DNA of 64,000 nt from Charina bottae (Eukaryota > Chordata > Lepidosauria > Squamata > Charinaidae): contig JALMGJ010000004.1 in assembly GCA_023362775.1 (NCBI GenBank), positions 48,912,298 to 48,976,297 of the forward strand. The letters are read 5' to 3'. Shown here piece after piece: positions 23,525-34,991 of the stretch (positions are counted from its first letter, which is position 1; every line of letters begins with the position of its first letter). The notes under the pieces were generated by a model. It was not told the origin of the DNA. It searched no databases and saw only the letters and a program-made list of their open reading frames with translations. Position numbers and translations under genes: made by a program.

Positions 23525-24470
23525 ATCAAATTGAAGATAAAGCATCATAAAAAGAGAGTTTTAATGTAGCCCATCAACTATTACCACATTTTAATGAAAT
23601 TTGTAGGCTGCCCCAATCTGTTATGACTGTGTGCAGCTTATAAAATACAAAAATAAAGATACAGTAAACAATATAGATAATAGACCAATAGGAACACAGG
23701 ACATGCTGTCAGTCTTCACAACTTTAATGAGCTGTACTATACATTTTAAAAAAACTATTTTAAGCACTTGTGTATTTTCATATATAATATATATTAGTAT
23801 ATGCAAACTCTTATGTGTCCATAACAAACAGAATATCATAAAAATGATGAAACAGACATCATGTCATAGCACAAGTAGCATATTATATAAGTTGCATCAT
23901 GATATCTGATGCTGGCTTCCAATAGCTGGAAGCTACTTTATCTCCATGGTTTCATCACCATTTGTGGAAGGGAGATTATTATGAGTGAATAGTGATTTGT
24001 TTCTTTAAATATGTCAAACATTCAAGGACCTATACCTAACATAAAATGAATGATTTCAAATAAGATAGTGTTCGTAATCTTATGCAAAACAATTCAGTTC
24101 ACTTTGACAATGATTCTGATACTGTTTACCAAAGTGAAGAGGTGATCTAATTTGCTTTAATAAGCAATTAGGGTGGCCTCAAACCATTTGAGACCTTTGC
24201 CACAGGGAAAAATTATTAAATAAGTCTACAATGCCATTTCCTGGACTTGTAGCACTGAAGAGTGTGACTAGAGAAATTATGCCCCCTTTCTCCATCATGG
24301 AACTTGATCCATCTCGCAAGGTACTGTATAAATAGAATCAAACTTTAAATTTTAAAAAAAAGGAAAAGAAGAAAGATTTTTAAAAATCCTTAATAATTTT
24401 AAGCAATCATATGCAAAATATTACTGATATAGGAGATAAAAATTATGGAGCTGCTAAACTCACAGACAGT
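23525..24470. other. Unannotated AT-rich stretch
   Basis: No features are recognised. Confidence 0.4.
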
Positions 24471-24477
24471 ATTTTCA

Positions 24478-24660
24478 AACTGTGGAGTCCTTGATGCTCA
24501 CTGAGCCTTGTTTTCTTGTAGACATTTCATTGCCAGACTAGGCAACATCTTCATTTGCTTGCACTGAAGATGTTGCCTAGTCTGGCAATGAAACGTCTGC
24601 AAGAAAACAAGGCTCAGTGAGCACCAAGGACTCCACAGTTCAACCCTGAGCTACAAATAT
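24478..24660. mobile_element. Penelope-derived foldback (inverted pseudo-LTR pair)
   Basis: Two 76-bp arms (24478-24553 and 24565-24640) are near-perfect reverse complements around an 11-bp loop. The arm sequence (GGAGTCCTTGATGCTC, ATTTCATTGCCAG, GGCAACATCTTCA) equals the ends of the Penelope-like element at 37161-38604. The outer flank CCTGAGCTACAAATATTCTC is also shared with the foldback at 32596. Confidence 0.9.
24558..24603 (+). ncRNA. Hammerhead-ribozyme-like motif (Penelope type)
   Basis: The core is CTGAAGA, then stem II GTTGCC/GGCAAT with loop TAGTCT, then GAAAC and the cleavage triplet GTC. Stem I pairs CTTGCA (24558-24563) with TGCAAG (24598-24603) perfectly over 6 bp. The ACGT at the junction is self-complementary, which allows the very short stem III to form between two molecules. 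Hammerheads are known from Penelope-like elements. This copy has every core base in place, but activity is untested. Confidence 0.75.
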
Positions 24661-24686
24661 TCTCTTCGAATTTTTTTTCCAAAAGC

Positions 24687-24944
24687 TTACATGTATGGTG
24701 GGCATTAAAAAGTCTCTATCTAGACAAGGTATGTAGGGAAAGCTCAAAACCCAGACAAAGATATTTTCAGCAAGATGAGATAATCTACAACTAAGAGAAC
24801 AATCACAGCATATTGTCACATATGGTGCTGAATCTTGATAGGTATTTTTAGGAAAGACACATTTTCAAATACTGTTCCTAAGCAAAAAGTATTTAAATTA
24901 GATTATTGACATGATTTTGAGATTTTTATACATTTTTTTCAACC
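24687..24944 (+). repeat. Unclassified dispersed repeat, copy 2
   Basis: Second copy of the block at 7174-7436. It differs by about eight substitutions and a 5-bp gap near 24892. It lies about 25 bp after the Penelope foldback, which is not next to copy 1, so it did not travel as part of that element. Confidence 0.85.
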
Positions 24945-26830
24945 AGAAAAAAATATCCAGGAAAATATAAAGTCATGGCAGATAACAAATTTATTATGGT
25001 TTGCTCCTGGCTAGAGACAACTTTGAGGTAGAGTTCCAAGTAAGCCAATGCAAGCTTGTATAGAGACAGTAAATATCAGACACATTAACAAATTGTAACA
25101 CAAACCAATAAATAGTAATTCTATGCAATATTCCTACTTAAACTTGTAACTTATTTCCTAGAGACAAACAGATCACTGCATATATTATGTTTTCTGCTTA
25201 CATCCCTTGAACTTTCCAGACCCCTGTAGATTACAAGCTTAAATCAGAGGCTCAGGACAGTGATGTTGCTTCTCTCCTCTTATCTAGCTTTGGTACCTGA
25301 ATTCTGTCTGCTTTTCAAAAGGACACAGAAATTTTCCTCCAGGAGAGGAAAAGGCAGGGATTTTCATACACGACAAAATCCATGTGATTTTGCTAGAGAT
25401 AGAGAAGATGGATATTCCCTGTCTAGTGTCAGTTGACATTTTGGGTAGTGTTAATGTAAGTTGACTTCACAACAACAGTTTTGAACAAGGGTAGGTAATT
25501 TCTGGCATTTAAGGTACTGCTGAACTATAGCTTACAGTATCTTTATCCAGGCTTTCTAGAGATGCTAAGAATTGTAATTCAGGAGCATCTGGAACAGCAC
25601 AGGTTACCTGTTCTTAATATAGATTAGTTATGCTCACAACTGAATGGAAAGCTCAGTAGCTGTAGTAATGTGAAAGTTTGTGGTATGCCCTTCAGGATTT
25701 GCAGTCAAAAGTCCCCAATCATCAAAACTGTAAGACAGTTCTGTGTAGTATGAGAAATAATGGCAGATGATGAAAAATATGTTCCATAAACATTCCTGCA
25801 AAATGTAGCCTAATTGTAAATGTTTTTATAAAAACAAATATTAAACCAAAAGAGTTTTCAGAGTTCAGAAAATAAACATGGGTAATGAAATAAGTAGATT
25901 TATACTACATATGTAAGAAGTTACTTTCCATTCATAAAATATACATACTGAAAATTCAGCATTCAGACACTGTGTGGAATTCTAAATGCAATTCTAAAAT
26001 ATGGAAATATACTAGTATGCAATTCTGTAAATTGAATCCAAACAGTTATTTTCAATTAGGCCTCGGTGACACAAATATATGATGATTTAAGTCCCACTGA
26101 TTTCAATAAACACAAGATGCAATTAATTTTTTTCTGCACTACCTTATAAGAGTAAACACAGTGCATCTAAAAACATGTGTATAAGGTTGTGACATTAGTC
26201 TAAAATCAATTCAATGAATTTTGGTCATGCAAAAGTAAGTAGCTACATTAACTAGTTGTTCATTATTCTCTTTGATAAAAGATAATACATTTTTTTATTG
26301 CCAGGAAACAAATCCTTTTCATAAGCTCCCTATTGATATACAGTCAATCACATGAGTCATTATGTAGGTAGAAAGCATTCTCTTGTCCCTGTGTCTTCCC
26401 TGTTAAATTACAAAGAGCATTACATTCCTGGACATTCACAGATGGACTCCTTTACAGTTATTTCTGAGACTCATTAAAAAAAAATCCATTCTTCCAATTC
26501 AAGGAGTTTTTACTTAGCTTGGTCCAAAGAAACTGAAATAAAAGAAACTGAATTGTTAGAATCAAAAAAAGAAAGAGGGTCCAAATCTTATCCATAGTGA
26601 AGTAATTTTAAATGACCTAAGAATTTAACCACAAACTTAAATATTTTCAGTTGAAAACAATGAGACTTGAAAATATTGAATCTGGCCTTAATACTACTCA
26701 TAGTTTTCAAATTGTTTCGATCAGCCCTTTCTACCAGCCACTTTCCATATTAAGGTGCCCAAAATTCTAGCACGGTGCCTTCTGGCTGCAAATTCCAGTT
26801 GCAGTTCCAACACTTTTGAATTGCTGGTAA
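24945..26830. other. Unannotated AT-rich stretch
   Basis: No features are recognised. Confidence 0.4.
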
Positions 26831-26834
26831 CCAA

Positions 26835-26935
26835 GATAAAGAGACTCAAGTTGATCTCAACTCCTGGTAATTACATCGATACATTTTCTTGACAGTGGTT
26901 TGCCAGTTTTCTGATTTCCCAGTTTGAGATCACCA
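26835..26935 (-). mobile_element. Degraded SINE tail (BovB-like type)
   Basis: GAGACTCAAGTTGATCTCAA followed by CTCCTGGTAATTAC, and GTGGTTTGCCAGTTTTCTGA, resemble the 3' half of the SINE at 10775-11012 in the same minus orientation. It is old and partial. Confidence 0.45.
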
Positions 26936-28365
26936 AAGTCATCTAAAAGCTGTAGCCTGCTGAAGCATTTATGGATGCCATGTTGAAAAAGACTGGTCTA
27001 TCTGTAGTTGTGATATCTCCATCCTGCCAAGCTCCTGACAGTCCCACTTCAACCAAATGCATGATTCTTCTGGGTTTAAACAAGATTTATTGAAAGCTAA
27101 TAGGGTAAATTATAGAAATCTCAGCCACTGAATAGCTTCACTTTCGGAACCCAATTTATCTCTTGCTAAGGTGAAGATTTTTTCAATCTACTCATGGTCT
27201 CTGTGCAAACTGGGGAGAATGCCTTATCTTAACTGATAAGAAAAGAATGTTGAGTGTCCAGAGAGTGACTCTCTCTCAGGCTCCAGACATACCAATACAC
27301 CATCATTTCATTCAATAAATCAGCAACAAAACAAAGCCATCAGCCAGGCTTTCCCAATCTGAGAAAGATATACTGGCTGAGAATTCTGAGTGCTGTGGCC
27401 CTAATGCAGCTACCTGGAGAAGCTCAGGTTAGTGAGGTTGTTGTAAACCAATACTTGTTTTTCTCTTGGCACATCTGTCTATCTGTTGCTCAGCTCCTAT
27501 TTGTCCAAGTTATCTAGTTTCACTCCTGGGTTCATGGGCAAAATTTTTCAGTGGAGCCCTAATTGCGGCATCATTTACAGGAGCAAGTGTTGTGGCAGCT
27601 CCTTGCTATGAAACAGGAATGAGACATACACTTTGCTTACTGGAGTGAATGATTGTCTCAATTAAGTATAGAAGACTGAGGAAATTAGTGACAATATGAA
27701 AGCCTAATGAGCAGAGATCAAGAGAGCTGCCATTTTCTCCCCATGTGTGCTACTTTTGATGGTCATATCAATCTTCCTGTAAGCTGCTTGGTGCCTGAAA
27801 ACTAAGTTGCTCTTCCTTATTCATTTACCAATAAAAATGTAGTTATAGAATGTGTTTTCATCTTAAGTACTTTACAACTTGGTACATACAGCCTAAACAT
27901 TTGAATGTTATATATTATGGGCAGAGTAGACTTTATCATTCTATCCCCTTCTTCCTGGATATGCTGAATATTTCTCATTTTTAATCATTCCATCTCTCCA
28001 TTAGCATGGGGAAGTTTGCAATGTTAAATCAGGAGTAGGGCAACCAGAACTGAGCTACAGAAATAGACATGACTGCTAAATGGTAGCAAAAGTATAGATA
28101 AAAATCTAACTTTTTGCTGCTAACTAGTGGCCATCTAGATTTTTGCATCCCAGATCTGTAGTCTCAATACTAATCAATTCACTATAAGGAATAAGCAAAA
28201 TAATTCTTACTGAGCATGGAGTGACAAGATGGAAGGTTGTAAATTTTGTTGCCATCAATTTACATTCTTTGTGCCTATTTATTAGGGCTGGGTATGCTTC
28301 AGCAATGATTTGGAAGAAGAGCTTCAAACATTGCGTGAATCCAGAATCTCTCTGCTATTCATTAA
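26936..28365. other. Unannotated stretch
   Basis: No element or coding region is recognised. The 60-codon frame 27466-27648 has no signature. Confidence 0.4.
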
Positions 28366-28369
28366 AGCA

Positions 28370-28612
28370 GCCTGACCTTTTTCAGCTTTTCCCCTGAAAC
28401 TTACAAAAAGGTGTGGCTGCTTTAAATGTTTCCTTATTGAGTGGATTCCTAAAAACATTATTGCTCATTTTATTGTTTATTTTGTATTTTATGCAATGTT
28501 TAAATGTTTATTTTTATTGATCGATTTTACCATGTATTTTAATTGTAAACCCACTGAGAGATTTTTTTTAAAAAAATAAGAAGTGGAATACAAGTGCTTT
28601 AAACAAATAGAT
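28370..28612 (+). mobile_element. L2/CR1-type LINE 3' tail, degraded
   Basis: A degraded 3' UTR ends in ATTTTAATTGTAAACCCACT, then GAAGTGGAATACAAGTGC and AAACAAATAGATAAA. The layout matches the other LINE tails in this window but with more decay. Confidence 0.6.
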
Positions 28613-29164
28613 AAAGTTAGCTTGACAATGTATATATTATATGAACAATTAATGGTAATATGTTTTCTCTAAAAAAATAATCACTATCAAATAGAACTGG
28701 AACAGCTGCCATGTGCAGCCAATAAAAATATTTAACACAGGTAGATCAAATGCTTTTATAACAAGTAAGTTTTGCATTGCTTTGGTAAATCTAAAAGGAA
28801 CATTCATCACTACTTCTGCTCTGAGAATAATTCCATAGTCTTCAGAAAATGATGTTCCACAATGAGGCAGAAGTGACAAATGAACTTGCTTGGGACAAGT
28901 CATCTCCCTATGATGAACTAAGTTTTTACTGTAGATTAGAATGGCAACCTGTGCCACTCCAGATGTGCCTGAACTAGAACTCTAAGCATTCTTAGGAAGT
29001 TTGACCAATGTTGATGGCTGCTGCAAGATGTAAGTCCGTAATATCTGAAGTTCAAAAGTGCCTAGGCCAGGGGTCGGCAAACTTTTTTTGCCGGGAGCCA
29101 TTTTGACATGCTCGTGCACATTTTGAAGTGCTCGAGAGCCAGGGGGCGGGGTTTGCGGGCGGGG

Positions 29165-29270
29165 GCCAATCGCGTGGAAGGGGACGGGGTTTGCGGGGGG
29201 GAGCCAATCGCGTGGAAGGGGGCGGGTTTTGCGGGTGGGAGCCAATCGCGTGGAAGGGGGCGGGGGAGGT
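29165..29270 (+). promoter_or_regulatory. Tandem CCAAT/GC-box units inside the hAT element
   Basis: Three units each carry a CCAAT box next to GGGGGCGGGG-type GC boxes at regular 38-39 bp spacing. CCAAT binds NF-Y and GC boxes bind Sp1-type factors in vertebrates. That they act as a promoter or enhancer is inference only. Confidence 0.4.
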
Positions 29271-29491
29271 TTGGAAGAAGAAGGGAAAGAGAGGCTCGAC
29301 TGCTCCAGTCACTTCTCTTCCGGAGCCGCTCACGCCCCCAGTCCAGGCAAAGTAAAGCTGGTGGGGAATCCAGCACGGGAGCGGGGTTTGCGGGCGGGAG
29401 CCAATTGCGCACACTTAGGGCTGTGGGGTGGAAATGTGCTGCTTTTGCACGGAGAAAAAGAGTAAGCACAGCAGCAACGAAGAGGTTAAGG

Positions 29492-30103
29492 CAGGGCTTT
29501 CCAAACTTTTGCCGTTGGCGACACACCAACGGCCAGCCCACAAAAACCTGGAAGCACCGGCGGCGGTGCTTCCAGGTTGTCGCTGCGGCGGCAACGGCTG
29601 CCCCTTCGAAAGGGCAGGCTCCGGGGACCCCGAAAATGCCCTCGGTTCTGGCAGGGAGGCAAAAGCCTCCTCCCCGCACGCACACGCTGCCCTGGAGCCG
29701 GGGTGGAAATTCTCCCCGCAGAACAGCTGAGCGCCGCTTGCGCGCAGCCTCCCTGCCTAAACTGAGGGCATTTTCGGGGTCCCCGGAGCCTGCCCTTTCG
29801 AAGGGGCAGCACTGCTGCTGCTGCTGCCGCTGCCCCTTCGAAAGGGCAGGCTCCGGGGACCCCGAAAATGCCCTCGGTTCCGGCAGGGAGGCAAAAATCG
29901 CGGCTGCCGGGCTTCCCAACGCACAGCTGATTGGCACGGAGAATTTCCACTCCGGGTGGCCTGGCAGCGCGCGCGCACGCGATTTTCACCTCCCTGCCAG
30001 AACCGAGGGCATTTTCATCAGCGCTTCCGGCTTGTCACGCGACACACTTGGGGGCCCCCGGCGACACAGTATTGTGTCGGGACACACAGTTTGGAAAGCC
30101 CTG
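29492..30103 (+). mobile_element. Inner hAT foldback element
   Basis: The inverted ends are CAGGGCTTTCCAAACT and AGTTTGGAAAGCCCTG, perfect over 16 bp. A perfect 8-bp duplication GGTTAAGG flanks it (29484-29491 and 30104-30111). The interior repeats one unit in alternating orientation at 29601-29664 (+), 29761-29808 (-), 29832-29893 (+) and 29990-30016 (-, partial). The middle pair forms a long hairpin around a CTG-rich 23-bp spacer. No transposase is present. Confidence 0.94.
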
Positions 30104-30704
30104 GGTTAAGGCGATGGGCAAGTGCCCGTCGTCAAGATGGCTGCCGGAGACGGAGGCTTCCAAACTCTCACGAGACTGTGTGAAGCCCGTCCCCGGAGGA
30201 AAAAGAGAGGCTGGGCCTAGGTTGCCAGGGGTATGCCCACAGCAACGCACACCATGCCCGCTGCCGCGCCTGCCCCACCACACTCGCTGCTGCGCCTGCC
30301 CCCGCCACACCCGCCACGCCTGCCTGCGGAAGAGCCACACTCAAGGGGCCAAAGAGCCGCATTTGGCTCGCGAGCCGCCATTTCCGACCCTTGGCCTAGG
30401 CCTATTGTATAAAATAAAGCAGTTGACATTATAAGAATGTAAACTGCCAAACAAAGTGAGGGAGAGTGGAGAACAATAAGTTATAAACCCATTGACAAAC
30501 ACTCTTCTCAATCACTCCTTATATTAGCAGTGCCATTCAAATACACAAAAGCTACTTGAAACCACAGTATTATGCATACATTTTAAAACATAAATGAAGG
30601 ACTACTTAACAGCCAGGCTCCCTGCTAGAGGTTTATAAAACCCCACATGCTTAAATCTTTCATAGTGGAACTATCTAACCCACTGATCATTAGGATGGCT
30701 ATAT

Positions 30705-30985
30705 GTCCTCTGTGCAAGCACCGAGTCATTACTGACCCTTTGGAGGGATGCCACTTGCACTGACGTTTTCTAGGCAGACTAGAGGGGGTGCTTTGCCATT
30801 GCCTTCCCCAGTCATGATTACCGTTCCCCCAGCTTAGCTGGATACTCATTTTACCGACCTCGGAAGGATGGAAGGCTGAGTCGACCTGAGCTGGCTACCT
30901 GAGAAACCAACTTCCGCTGGGATCGAACACAGGTTGTGGGGAGAGTTTCGGTTGCAGTACTGCCGCCTACCACTCTGCACCACAC
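30705..30985 (-). mobile_element. tRNA-derived SINE, second family
   Basis: Read on minus, it has a tRNA-like head with GATCCCAGCGG-type B box, then GAGTCGACTCAGCCTTCCAT-like sequence and a tail near GTCAGTAATGACTCGGTGC. It is flanked by a perfect 11-bp duplication GATGGCTATAT (30694-30704 and 30986-30996). The tail resembles a BovB end, so BovB mobilisation is inferred. Confidence 0.88.
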
Positions 30986-30999
30986 GATGGCTATATACA

Positions 31000-32580
31000 A
31001 CATTCTAAATGCTTTGGCCTCATTATCAATCTAAAGAAGATATTATAACACAGTTTTTCAATCCATTTTATAACCAATGTTTTTTTTAATTGTTTCTTAT
31101 GTTTCTATTACTTATGAGTTACTTTCTTAAAGTATTCTTAATTTAAGGTTTATTTCCTGGCTAGTCACTTCCAGGTTAACTGTGAAATTAGGTTTCTCCT
31201 GAGAATTCTTATTTATACATATTAACTGTCAGTGTGTGCCGCTGTCATTTTATTGCCCTTTCTCTGAATTTGGAGAGTTTTCTTTGGAGTTCACCAGAAG
31301 ATGCTTAAATTTTCAGGCTTTAAATAATTTAATTCCATCCACAAATTTGGCATTTCAAAACTCATTCTTGATGCAGATCATTTATGAAAAATGCCAGTTC
31401 CGAAACACAGACTTGGAGATGTCTTCCTTCATAATTAAAAGTTTCCATTCAGTCATACTTGTTGCTGCCTGCAGTTTAACAAACTACTTAATTCTACAGT
31501 ATTTTATTTTATGTCTCCTAACTCTTTCTTAGTTTTTGATAAGAAACTGTTAAAAATGTTTTAGAAGCCAAAACATAAACTAACCATCTATATCTGTCTG
31601 CTTGTTAATCTTCCAAATAAATTTTATTTATATTATTTCTATACCACTTCCCATTAAGAGAAATCTCCAAGCAGTAGACAATTAAAACTTACAATTAAAT
31701 TTAAATTAAACTAATTTATATCAAGTTCCTCCTAGTATGCTTAATAATTATTTTTTAAATAACTTATTCCATCAATTTACCTAAAATATGTTAAATTGAC
31801 AGAATTGTAATTTTATGGCTCTATCCTTTTTCTTTCTTCAAAAAATGTTTTATTAATTTTAAAAAGTGAATCACATAACCTAATTTCACAGCAAACATAA
31901 ATATTACATGCTATAACTTGCTAAAATACAGGATTTGTTATTATAATAGCTATTCCTTCTCTAAACTTTTTATAAGTAAAACATATCATTCCATAATTGA
32001 GTATGGCAAGCAGACAATTCTTTATTGCATTTCTTTGGTTAATGAAAGATAATGTATTTTCCATACCACAAAGAAAGAACATGAATTAAACTGTCCTATT
32101 TGAAGATGTAACAAATGAGTTAATTTTTATGTCTTTGTTGTATACAAAAGCTTATTATTATAACTCAGCTAAGGATAAAATTCCATGCTTCCAATTTTTA
32201 TTTATCAGCATTCTTGCCAATACCAATATACATATAATTAAATTTTAGATTTATTTTCTTATTATATTAAATGAATATTCCCAACAATGATAACTGTGGA
32301 TCTATTTCAATATCCTGATTAGGAATCTACCTCTTTTTTGTTAAAAAAAATCCCCCAAAGTTTCTAATCCATGGAATATCCACCATATATGAAAATATGT
32401 CCCTTTTTTATTGTATTTATTCTAACAAAGAATATAATTATTTTTAATTATATATGTCAATTCATGGATTCATATACAGGATCAATTTCTTGCCTGGATT
32501 TTCTTTCATTTCCATTATAGCCATTCACTTAATAACCATAACACAAAGGTAATAGTGGTTTGTTGAACTACTATTCATAA
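31000..32580. other. Mostly unannotated AT-rich stretch
   Basis: A degraded L2/CR1-type tail may lie at 31615-31700 (ATTTATATTATTTCTATACC, CCAAGCAGTAGACAATTAAA). Otherwise nothing is recognised. Confidence 0.4.
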
Positions 32581-32669
32581 TTTATAGTAATGCATACCAA
32601 TCGAAGAGAATATTTGTAGCTCAGGGTTGAACTGTGGAGTCCTTGGTGCTCTCTGAGCCTTGTTGTTTT

Positions 32670-32715
32670 CTTGCAGATGTTTCATTGCCAGGCTAGGCAA
32701 CATCTTCAGTGCGAA
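32670..32715 (-). ncRNA. Hammerhead-like motif, left arm
   Basis: On minus it reads GCA-CTGAAGA, stem II GTTGCC/GGCAAT, GAAAC and triplet ATC, then TGCAAG. Core bases are intact and the triplet still fits NUH. Stem I is 3 bp, a mismatch, then A/U pairs. Confidence 0.6.
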
Positions 32716-32784
32716 AAGGGAGTGGGACTTGCTCTCTGTTTATATAGCCAGGGTATATAAACAGAGAGCAAGTCCCACTCCCTT

Positions 32785-32830
32785 TTCACACTGAAGATGT
32801 TGCCTAACCTGGCAATGAAACGTCTGCAAG
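32785..32830 (+). ncRNA. Hammerhead-like motif, right arm
   Basis: The core CTGAAGA, GTTGCC/GGCAAT, GAAAC and GTC is complete. Stem I is weakened because the upstream bases are CACA, so only two pairs form before a mismatch. Confidence 0.6.
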
Positions 32831-33042
32831 AAAACAACAAGGTTCAGAGAGCACCAAGGACTCCATAGTAATGCATGTTATATCCATAAACATTTTATAT
32901 ATTGAAATTCACTGTAAACATAATTTGATATTTACAGTGTCAACTCTAGCCACTCTGCAACATCTAAATCCAATAATTTGATTTCATATTAAGTAAGATG
33001 AACTTTACGGAATCAGCATTTCTATCTGGGTAAAAGTAACAT

Positions 33043-33271
33043 GAGAGCCAGTTTGGTGTAGTGGTTAAGGCACCAGGCTAGAAAGCAGGAGGCCATGAGT
33101 TCTAGTCCCGCCTTAGGCACAAATCCAGCTGGGTGACCTTGGGCCAGTCACTTTCTCTCAGCCCTAGGAAGGAGGCAATGGCAAACCACTTCCGAAAAAC
33201 CTTGCCAAGAAAACTGCAGGGGCTTGCCCAGGCAGTCTCCAAGAATCGGACACAATGAATGGATAAAAAAA
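33043..33271 (+). mobile_element. tRNA-derived SINE with BovB-like tail
   Basis: The head is GAGCCAGTTTGGTGTAGTGG with B-box-like AGTTCTAGTCCC. The CORE-like middle is GGGTGACCTTGGGCCAGTCA. The tail is GAATCGGACACAATGAATGG followed by an A run. An AAAAGTAACAT duplication flanks it (33032-33042 and 33272-33282). It is a good reference copy for the family. Confidence 0.92.
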
Positions 33272-33282
33272 AAAAGTAACAT

Positions 33283-34867
33283 AGCAGAATCAAGAAGCTG
33301 CCTTGTTATTTCAGCATTAACCTGAGGAAAGCATCACCCACCAAATTTCTCGGCAACAAACTAACTTAGAAATTGCACAGAAAGTCATGTAACATAGAGA
33401 ATTCTTTCCTACAAATATTTTCCACTGCACACTGCCTGAGATTGCAACCTTACATTACCTTAAAGTAGGGTTGGCCCTGTAAAGGAAGAGCAACATTTGG
33501 AATTATTCTTGTTGGTGACAGAACAACTGGAATGGTCAAGTAACTCTCTCAGTACTTCAAAGATGGGAAAATTAACCAAGGGTTTTAACAACTCCACAGT
33601 TAAATTTGGGTAGACCAACAATATATTTGCTAAGATAAATCCCATCGTCTATTAAGAAGGTTCATTTCATGCTTAATGCTATGGTAATATATACTGTTGC
33701 ATGCATGTGTCTTGATTATACAAAAGGCCCTCATTTCTGGGTTTGTTCAATGATGTTTGATTATCAATGGCTTCTAGATACAGAAATGGCATAAAGCCAC
33801 ACCTGCTGAAGGAGTACAGATTGGGAAACTGAATGTGAGTAATAAGAGAGACAGACTGGGTTTTCCAGCTATGTAGCAGAATTAGAAGAATGAAGCTTTG
33901 GAGTGTGGGGGGAGAGACTGGTGCAGATTTTTAAAGAAAGCGAATCTGCAGATTAATCCAGGAATTGGAGAAAATGGATTTATGAATGTCCAAATGAGAA
34001 AATGCCCAGTCCTACCTATGAATAGTGAAAGAGACATACAATTAGGCAAACAAAGCTGGAAAGTGCATACATATCAAAAACACATTTTCTCTCAAAGTAT
34101 AACTTCTCTGATTGCTGTTTGGCTGATTTTTTGCAGGGTGGGAGTGGGAGAACAGCGACTGCGAAATATTCAGTAAGTGAGAAAGCAAATTCTGATTTGT
34201 GCCTTTTCCTGGAGTTGTCAGTCAACTTCATTCATACTGGAATTTGCTAAGATTGACAGTGCAGATCCTAGAAGAATTCAACCTAAACATATAAGTAGTG
34301 ATGAAAACAAATACACAATTGTACTAATCTAGGAAGAGAGAAGTAAGGCATAATTAAGAAATCATTCCTGGGCATGTGTATACACATTATTTTACATCCT
34401 GCAGTGCTCAGATGAGGAGCATTGAACTAGCTGCATGGAACTTTAAATGAAAATTAAGATGTACATTTGCATGTGATGTCACAGGATTATGTGGGGCTCA
34501 ATTATCCATGATTACAGCTAAATCAGGAGCCATAGGTTTTCTTCTAGACTACCTACCACTTAGAGAAAGGAGGAAAGGAGGAAATTACATTTTTGAACAT
34601 AGTACAAAGTCCTTTGACCTGAACATCTAGAAGTTATTTTCCATTTTTAAAAATGCAATAGAGAGGCAGCTCATTTGTTATACAATTCTTATACACTGAA
34701 AATAATGTAATTCTTTTAAGATACTGTACTACATATTTTTGTTTGCTTGCATTTATCGTTTTATGGCTGGTTGTGTGTGTGTGGATGTGTGTGTGTCACA
34801 TTTAGATTGTGCTGCAAAGCCATACCAACCATGACAATTAACAGTGAACGTTGGACTTTATAAGTTA
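33283..34867. other. Unannotated stretch
   Basis: No element or coding region is recognised. A short GT-rich run lies near 34770-34797. Confidence 0.4.
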
Positions 34868-34991
34868 CTAGACAACCCGTGACCAACTGGGTCATCGTTT
34901 CAGCAATATTGCCTTACCTAAACGGAGAAACACAATGACCATGGGTGGATTGCTATTGGTTTGGTTTGAAAATTAAAGAAGAAAACATCAG

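Larger units (their letters stand above)
29068..30393 (+). mobile_element. Outer hAT non-autonomous element, GC-rich
   Basis: The ends are CAGGGGTCGGCAAAC and the mirrored CCGACCCTTG. A perfect 8-bp duplication GCCTAGGC flanks it (29060-29067 and 30394-30401). Its own sequence is about 700 bp, since 29492-30103 is a second hAT element plus one 8-bp repeat. It holds three tandem units of 38-39 bp with CCAATCGCG at 29167, 29206 and 29244, and a fourth partial unit near 29398. It codes for no transposase that I can see. Confidence 0.93.
32596..32864. mobile_element. Penelope-derived foldback with 12-bp target duplication
   Basis: Long arms (about 32634-32745 and 32754-32865) are near-perfect inverted repeats of the Penelope 3' end. 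They include GGAGTGGGACTTGCTCTC in addition to the shorter arm seen at 24478. A perfect 12-bp duplication ATAGTAATGCAT (32584-32595 and 32865-32876) flanks it, so it inserted as a unit. Confidence 0.92.

Noticed and set aside
29108..30109. 333-codon open frame (plus overlapping frames on both strands up to 291 codons)
   Set aside because: It lies wholly inside the two nested hAT elements. GC-rich DNA has few stop codons, frames are open on both strands, and the inverted repeats give repeated low-complexity peptides.
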